From: Paenibacillus macerans
GTDB lineage: Bacteria; Bacillota; Bacilli; Paenibacillales; Paenibacillaceae
DNA length: 64,000 nt
Direction: 5' to 3'
NCBI RefSeq assembly: GCF_023715465.1
Contig: NZ_JAMBOE010000013.1
Coordinates: 83,324-147,323 of the forward strand
In this document: piece by piece, positions 60,641 to 64,000 of the stretch
Position numbering within the stretch: the first letter of the stretch is position 1
Layout of the letters: each line of letters starts with the position of its first letter
Notes under the pieces: generated by a model
Database searches by the model: none
What the model was told of the DNA's origin: nothing
Seen by the model: only the letters and a program-made list of their open reading frames with translations
Position numbers and translations under genes: made by a program

Positions 60641-60681
60641 AAAAAAGCACCCCTCCTGCGGTTATCGCAAGAGAGGTGCTT
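60641..60681 (-). terminator. Terminator-like hairpin upstream of the HRDC gene
   Basis: AAGCACCCCTCCTGCG pairs with CGCAAGAGAGGTGCTT (a few mismatches). Six A at its left edge are a T-run for the minus strand, so it may be an attenuator in the HRDC leader. Confidence 0.55.
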
Positions 60682-60832
60682 CCTCCAGACGTATACTGTT
60701 ATTCCTAATCATACCATGTTTGGCGAAACTGTCAATAGGACGTTATTTTAAGATCAATCCTTTTTCCAACGGTCCGGCTTTTCCTGTATAATTAACCAAA
60801 AAGACATGTAACCACACCCACAGGAGGCATAA

Positions 60833-61144
60833 ATGATGAGCCAACCGAACCCGCATAAAGATTTGGACTTTCTCTCCGACAGCACCGAGGATACCTCGAC
60901 CCGTTTCGTCACATTTATCGGGAGCTCGCTACGGCGGTTCGATCTCGCCGTCACAACGACGAACCGCTTTTACGGCAAAAAGCTGGTCACAGATTTGCAA
61001 TCCGGCAAAACCGCCATCTTAGGCACGGATGATTTGGATGAGGAAGGCTACCTTGAACACGTCTACGGCCTGGACGAAGAAGAAGGCGAAGAAATGCGCA
61101 CGTTTCTGTATCAGGTGGTTGGCGACGCTTATTTCACGGACTGA
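60833..61144 (+). CDS. Small acidic cytoplasmic protein, DUF3055-like
   Basis: 103 residues. Start at 60833 after CAGGAGG; a second ATG follows directly. The protein is acidic, without signal or membrane helix: DFLSDSTEDTSTRFVTFIG near the start, RRFDLAVTTTNRFYGKKLV, AILGTDDLDEEGYLEHVYGL and a C-terminal EEMRTFLYQVVGDAYF. This pattern agrees with my memory of DUF3055, a short Bacillales family of unknown function; the assignment is moderate. Divergent from the HRDC gene. Confidence 0.75.
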   Translation: MMSQPNPHKDLDFLSDSTEDTSTRFVTFIGSSLRRFDLAVTTTNRFYGKKLVTDLQSGKTAILGTDDLDEEGYLEHVYGLDEEEGEEMRTFLYQVVGDAYFTD

Positions 61145-61204
61145 TGCCACAAAGGTTTCATCTTTACAAAAGCCAAATGACTCTTAACTCAAACGAATGG
61201 ACCA

Positions 61205-61273
61205 ATTTCCGGTCAGAACAGGACAACAGAACCGCAGCTTCCTGCCGCTTTATTGTCTGGTCCGACCGGAAAT
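61205..61273. repeat. 69-base imperfect hairpin after the DUF3055-like gene
   Basis: The ends ATTTCCGGTC and GACCGGAAAT are perfect complements and the inner arms pair partly (GGACAA with TTGTCT). It may be the terminator of the preceding gene or the border of the AT-rich segment that follows. Confidence 0.5.
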
Positions 61274-61358
61274 GTCCGTTGGAAGTAAATTGCATAAAAT
61301 TTCAAATTTATGTTACCGAAAATTCACCTTAAACCAAAAAGAAGTTCTTCCTTAGCCT

Positions 61359-61447
61359 TTGTATCGCCTAATAGATACAATTTGATTGTATATCGATTAG
61401 ACGATACAGTCAATCATGTTTTCATAACGGACAAGAAAGCGTATAAT
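61359..61447 (+). promoter_or_regulatory. Promoter and twin operator-like repeats of the XRE regulator
   Basis: TTGTATC and GATACAA arms at 61359-61380 are perfect, and a second TTGTA-GATACA pair lies at 61386-61408. TTTTCA (61419-61424) and TATAAT (61442-61447) follow 17 bases apart. Such paired sites fit autorepression by a small Cro/C1-type protein. Confidence 0.55.
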
Positions 61448-61483
61448 TTATGTGATGAACTCTACTCGGAAGTTGGTGGCATT

Positions 61484-61690
61484 TTGCCAGTTGTCGTTAA
61501 ACTCAAAGAGATTCTAGCCGAACGCAATATGTCTCAGCGTGAATTAGCAAGACTAACAGGACTAAGACCTAATACCATAAGCCATCTATGTTCCAAAGAA
61601 GTTGACAGGGTACATCTCAGCACCTTTGATGTGATTTGTAAGACTTTAAACATCAGCTTGAGCGAACTTCTTGTATTGGAAGATGGCTAA
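61484..61690 (+). CDS. Small XRE (Cro/C1-type) transcriptional regulator
   Basis: 68 residues from a TTG at 61484, with GGTGG upstream; a longer reading from an ATG at 61310 would cross the promoter and has no ribosome binding site. The helix-turn-helix is LKEILAERNMSQRELARLTGLRPNTISHLC, followed by STFDVICKTLNISLSELLVLED. The length and pattern match small stand-alone XRE regulators common on mobile elements. Probably autoregulated through the repeats upstream. Confidence 0.75.
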   Translation: MPVVVKLKEILAERNMSQRELARLTGLRPNTISHLCSKEVDRVHLSTFDVICKTLNISLSELLVLEDG

Positions 61691-61696
61691 TCATAC

Positions 61697-61911
61697 TAGA
61701 TAGGGATGACTCAGGGGGAGCATTATCGTTTCCTACCTTTGGTGCGGTATTTAAGCCCTCTTTCCCCTACTGTCATCCTGACTTCGTTGAAGTGAGAATT
61801 TCCTCTAATGAACTCGCTGAAGATGCCCCAATATACGTCTGTGAAATCAATGACAATGTGGTTAATCAAACAGCGCATTCTATATGGAATGAAGGAAAAA
61901 GAAAACCCTGA
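61697..61911 (+). other. Unassigned open frame without a start, possible gene remnant
   Basis: An open frame directly after the XRE gene reads in protein-like fashion (FPTFGAVFKPSFPYCHPDFV, ISSNELAEDAPIYVCEIND) but has no ATG, GTG or TTG before it. It could be a frameshifted remnant; a nearby ATG in another frame (61707) gives only a short peptide. No family is recognised. The bases 61912-62010 show nothing. Confidence 0.3.
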
Positions 61912-62010
61912 TAGAGCAACAAGTACTCTGACAAGGTTTGTGGATTGATAATTACGATTTAACACCTTTTTTTATATGCCGTTTGGCAGCTATTAAACTA
62001 TAATCCTTAT

Positions 62011-62688
62011 TCAAAATCCCAAAGATTCACCAACAAGGATAACCTTTATTCTCCCCGCTGTTTTACACATTCTTGTTTGGACGATGTAAGAACAAATACA
62101 ATCATCTGTTTTACAATCTCCGCAAGCACCATTGATTAGGCAGGGCGTTTTTTGCGGCGAATGTAAAAACGGGCTGGACGAGCACGAACAGCGGTATACA
62201 TTAATGGGGGCCGCATATGTTCTGGCTCTTATAACTGCGTCTTCAGCGGTCTTGCAAACCTTATTCATCCCAACGATAGCAACAACACTTTTCGGTCCAA
62301 AGGTAATCGCTGCCGTTCGATTGCCCACACTGTCGATATTGACCAATATGCCATCTTCGCTAACGGCGTTAAAGCTCGTTAAATAGGTGTCGCACAAAAG
62401 AGATTGGCGCATGAGGTCATAACGTTCCTCCATTGTTTGCGCTTTATCACGATCAGTGATTATATAGCTGCCTTGACGTACTCGATTAAGAAGCCCGATT
62501 TCCTCAAGCGTGACTGACCCACCCCATGATACCGAAGAATGTTCCGGAATAAATGATAGTGCCTTTTCTACAGCTTCTATGGCGTTATCACAGTAATAAG
62601 CCTCAAACTTTCTGCTTTGCAGATTTTTAATAACCTTTGATGCTAAAAGTCGATTTCTCGCTTTTATTGAATTTTCTTTCCCTTGCAT
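62011..62688 (-). CDS. LUD-domain protein (lactate-utilization type)
   Basis: 225 residues, close to the usual length for stand-alone LUD proteins. Features are EAYYCDNAIEAVEKALSFIP, SVSWGGSVTLEEIGLL, GILVNIDSVGNRTAAITFGP and VVAIVGMNKVCKTAEDAV. The C-terminus has many cysteines (CSCSSS; CLINGACGDCKTDDCICS) that could bind a metal or cluster. Relatives such as LutC take part in lactate oxidation, but this single-gene form is of unknown function. GGAGGAAGAACA precedes the ATG. Divergent from a Crp/Fnr regulator that probably controls it. Confidence 0.85.
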   Translation of the reverse strand: MQGKENSIKARNRLLASKVIKNLQSRKFEAYYCDNAIEAVEKALSFIPEHSSVSWGGSVTLEEIGLLNRVRQGSYIITDRDKAQTMEERYDLMRQSLLCDTYLTSFNAVSEDGILVNIDSVGNRTAAITFGPKSVVAIVGMNKVCKTAEDAVIRARTYAAPINVYRCSCSSSPFLHSPQKTPCLINGACGDCKTDDCICSYIVQTRMCKTAGRIKVILVGESLGF

Positions 62689-62775
62689 TGTTCTTCCTCC
62701 ATTCTGACGTTAGAAAAGGTGACTAAACTTCGTGTGTATTTATGATTAATATAGTATAGTAAAAAGAAAAAGGAT

Positions 62776-62789
62776 GTTGCACGTGCAAC
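62776..62789. promoter_or_regulatory. 14-base palindrome between LUD and Crp/Fnr genes
   Basis: GTTGCACGTGCAAC is a perfect palindrome in the divergent promoter region, 12 bases before the regulator start. A TATAGT lies at 62755-62760. It is a plausible binding site for the encoded regulator. Confidence 0.5.
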
Positions 62790-62801
62790 GAGTAGCCTCT
62801 C

Positions 62802-63467
62802 ATGAACAACTTAGATTCCCTATGTCAATCACGTTTATTTTCGGGGATTTCCCCAAATGATATTCCCCAAATGCTTAAATGTCTGTCAGCCACACGGAAA
62901 GAATATGCAAAAGATGAGATGGTTGTCCGTGAGGGCGATTTAGTTGATGATGTCGGCATCATATTGCAGGGTAGCGCTCAAAGTACGAAATTGAGCGTCA
63001 CGGGAAAACAAATTATTGTATCCCTCCATTATCCGGGTGGATATACCGCAGTTTTAACAGCGGCTAGCCGGGGAAGAAGATGCCCTATGTCAGTAAAGGC
63101 AATAGAACCGCTTGAGGTTCTGTTTATTCCTATCAAAAGAATATTGAGCCGTTGTACGAAGTTTTGTATGGCACACGAACAATTACTTGGCAATCTTTTT
63201 GATAGTATTGCAGAACGAGCGTTAGAACTGCATGACCGAAATGATTGTCTGATTATGCCTACTATTCGGGATAAGGTCTTAACTTATTTAACAAGAGTTA
63301 TGCGTGAAACTGGAACAGAAACTTTTACTATTCCTTTTGATAGAGAAGCGATGGCCGAGTATTTAGATGTAGATCGAAGTGCTTTATCCAGAGAGCTTGC
63401 ATGGATGAAGCGGGACGGCTTGATTGACTTTTATAGAAACGAATTTAAGCTATTGCAAAAGCTGTAG
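62802..63467 (+). CDS. Crp/Fnr-family transcriptional regulator
   Basis: 221 residues. The N-terminal cyclic-nucleotide-binding-like domain has EYAKDEMVVREGDLVDDVGIILQGSAQ and VSLHYPGGYTAVLTAAS. A long helix follows, and the C-terminal winged helix reads FDREAMAEYLDVDRSALSRELAWMKRDGLIDF. The cAMP-contact residues of Crp are not evident, so another signal (redox or small molecule) is likely; Cys109 and Cys116-like residues in RILSRCTKFCM could be redox-active. The ribosome binding site is weak. It probably regulates the divergent LUD gene. Confidence 0.88.
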   Translation: MNNLDSLCQSRLFSGISPNDIPQMLKCLSATRKEYAKDEMVVREGDLVDDVGIILQGSAQSTKLSVTGKQIIVSLHYPGGYTAVLTAASRGRRCPMSVKAIEPLEVLFIPIKRILSRCTKFCMAHEQLLGNLFDSIAERALELHDRNDCLIMPTIRDKVLTYLTRVMRETGTETFTIPFDREAMAEYLDVDRSALSRELAWMKRDGLIDFYRNEFKLLQKL

Positions 63468-63505
63468 AAAAAGATTTTCACTAACCGGCAAGCAGGGCAA
63501 GTGTA

Positions 63506-63739
63506 TTAACACTTGCTTCTTTGCTTGTTGGGGAGTGCCTTCACCAAACCCAGCTCCCGATATTCTGCTTTGAGCACATTTATTTTCGGCAGCTTCTTCC
63601 CTGACAATAAGCGCCGGAAGGTATCTTGCGCCGCCCGATAAGCGGCAAGATCGGCCCCATGCTCTGCAAGATATTTTTGGCTGTATTTTGCCGCTTTGTA
63701 TTCTTCAAATACAGGTCTGGTTTTAGCGTAATGGACCAA
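63506..63739 (-). pseudogene. C-terminal fragment of a mobilization relaxase (MobL/MobA-like)
   Basis: About 75 residues remain (HYAKTRPVFEEYKAAKYSQK, DLAAYRAAQDTFRRLL, LPKINVLKAEYREL). This pattern recalls the C-terminal region of relaxases carried by integrative elements of Firmicutes, where it is followed by a further helical stretch that is missing here. The 5' part is gone: family-2 repeat sequence begins at 63752. There is no ribosome binding site. It is the best sign that the neighbouring AT-rich genes came with a mobile element. Confidence 0.5.
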
Positions 63740-63751
63740 GGCCGTTTGTAG

Positions 63752-63900
63752 TAACGGACACCAGTGACCTTATCCGCCCATTTCCCAGGTATTTCCCAGC
63801 CTAACGGACACACATGACCTTATTTCTCTCTAAACCAGTTCATCCAGGCCGATTTGAGGTAAATAAGGTCGTCTGTGTCCGTCCCTCGTATTTAAGGTGT
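63752..63900. repeat. Dispersed intergenic repeat, family 2, copy B
   Basis: Related to 33810-33957. Arms ACGGACACACATGACCTTATTT and AAATAAGGTCGTCTGTGTCCGT can pair almost completely around a central TTCATCCAGGCCGATT loop. The bases after 63900 show no feature. Confidence 0.75.
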
Positions 63901-64000
63901 TTTCTCACGAATACTCACTTATTCGCAGGATTTCGCTACCTTGTAAAACAGGGCATGAGTCGGAATGAGGAGTAGACACTGTCTTTTTCGGCAAACGGGC

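Noticed and set aside
61310..61690. 126-residue version of the XRE regulator starting at 61310
   Set aside because: The extra 58 residues cover the twin operator-like repeats and the promoter, show no domain and lack a ribosome binding site.
61723..61965. Minus-strand 80-codon frame between the XRE and LUD genes
   Set aside because: No ribosome binding site and no family resemblance; the opposite strand reads more like protein.

Overview
This window looks like a chromosomal segment of a spore-forming, Gram-positive Bacillales bacterium, most likely Paenibacillus or a close relative. The evidence is the gene content and gene orders. These include a LiaFSR cell-envelope module, a CssRS-like pair beside an HtrA protease, thrS next to ytxC behind a T-box, a SAM-riboswitch metA-metI-metC operon, the PrkA kinase, a gamma-type spore protein, a futalosine-pathway menaquinone gene and strong AGGAGG-type ribosome binding sites. 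Nearly all genes lie on the minus strand. Several dispersed intergenic repeat families are present. No rRNA, tRNA or CRISPR array was seen.

Layout. 1-7194: two secreted surface proteins, one with OmpL47-like/FN3 repeats and one RHS/YD-repeat protein that runs off the left edge. 7653-14625: a two-component system followed by a TolC-like/MacA-like/MacB-like tripartite efflux operon, unusual in a monoderm. 14791-25162: prkA, a DUF2161 protein behind tandem MITE-like repeats, a degenerate PLP-fold protein, a phosphodiester glycosidase pair, a 34-residue membrane peptide, an AbrB-like regulator with a zinc ribbon, maa, trmL and serC. 25163-33536: a carbohydrate operon (solute-binding protein, two permeases, a GH94/GH161-type phosphorylase, an aldose-epimerase-like protein) controlled by a divergent LacI-family regulator with visible operators. 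34349-35331: an IS1595-type transposase-like gene with an eroded active site under a promoter bracketed by two LexA/SOS boxes. 35908-41014: glnA with GlnR/TnrA boxes, aroF, a CAP-domain protein and ispH. 41077-48969: envelope stress (CssRS-like plus HtrA, then LiaFSR), a small spore protein and a 3D-domain protein. 49028-53696: thrS with its T-box, ytxC and mqnC. 54134-57796: the methionine operon. 57867-59125: corA behind a long structured leader of no class I recognise. 59575-61144: an HRDC protein and a DUF3055-like protein. 61145-64000: an AT-richer segment with an XRE regulator, a LUD-domain protein divergent from a Crp/Fnr regulator, and a mobilization-relaxase fragment, probably the relic of a mobile element.

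How the parts fit. The most coherent theme is envelope sensing and export: three two-component systems sit beside effectors they probably control (efflux pump, HtrA, LiaF). The second theme is nutrient control by recognisable cis elements: a LacI operator between -35 and -10, GlnR boxes, an S-box and a T-box. The items I rate most worth following are the SOS-boxed transposase-derived gene, the orphan corA leader, the lysine-less PLP protein with in-frame repeats, and the MITE-like element family. All protein functions rest on reading motifs by eye; no database search was run.
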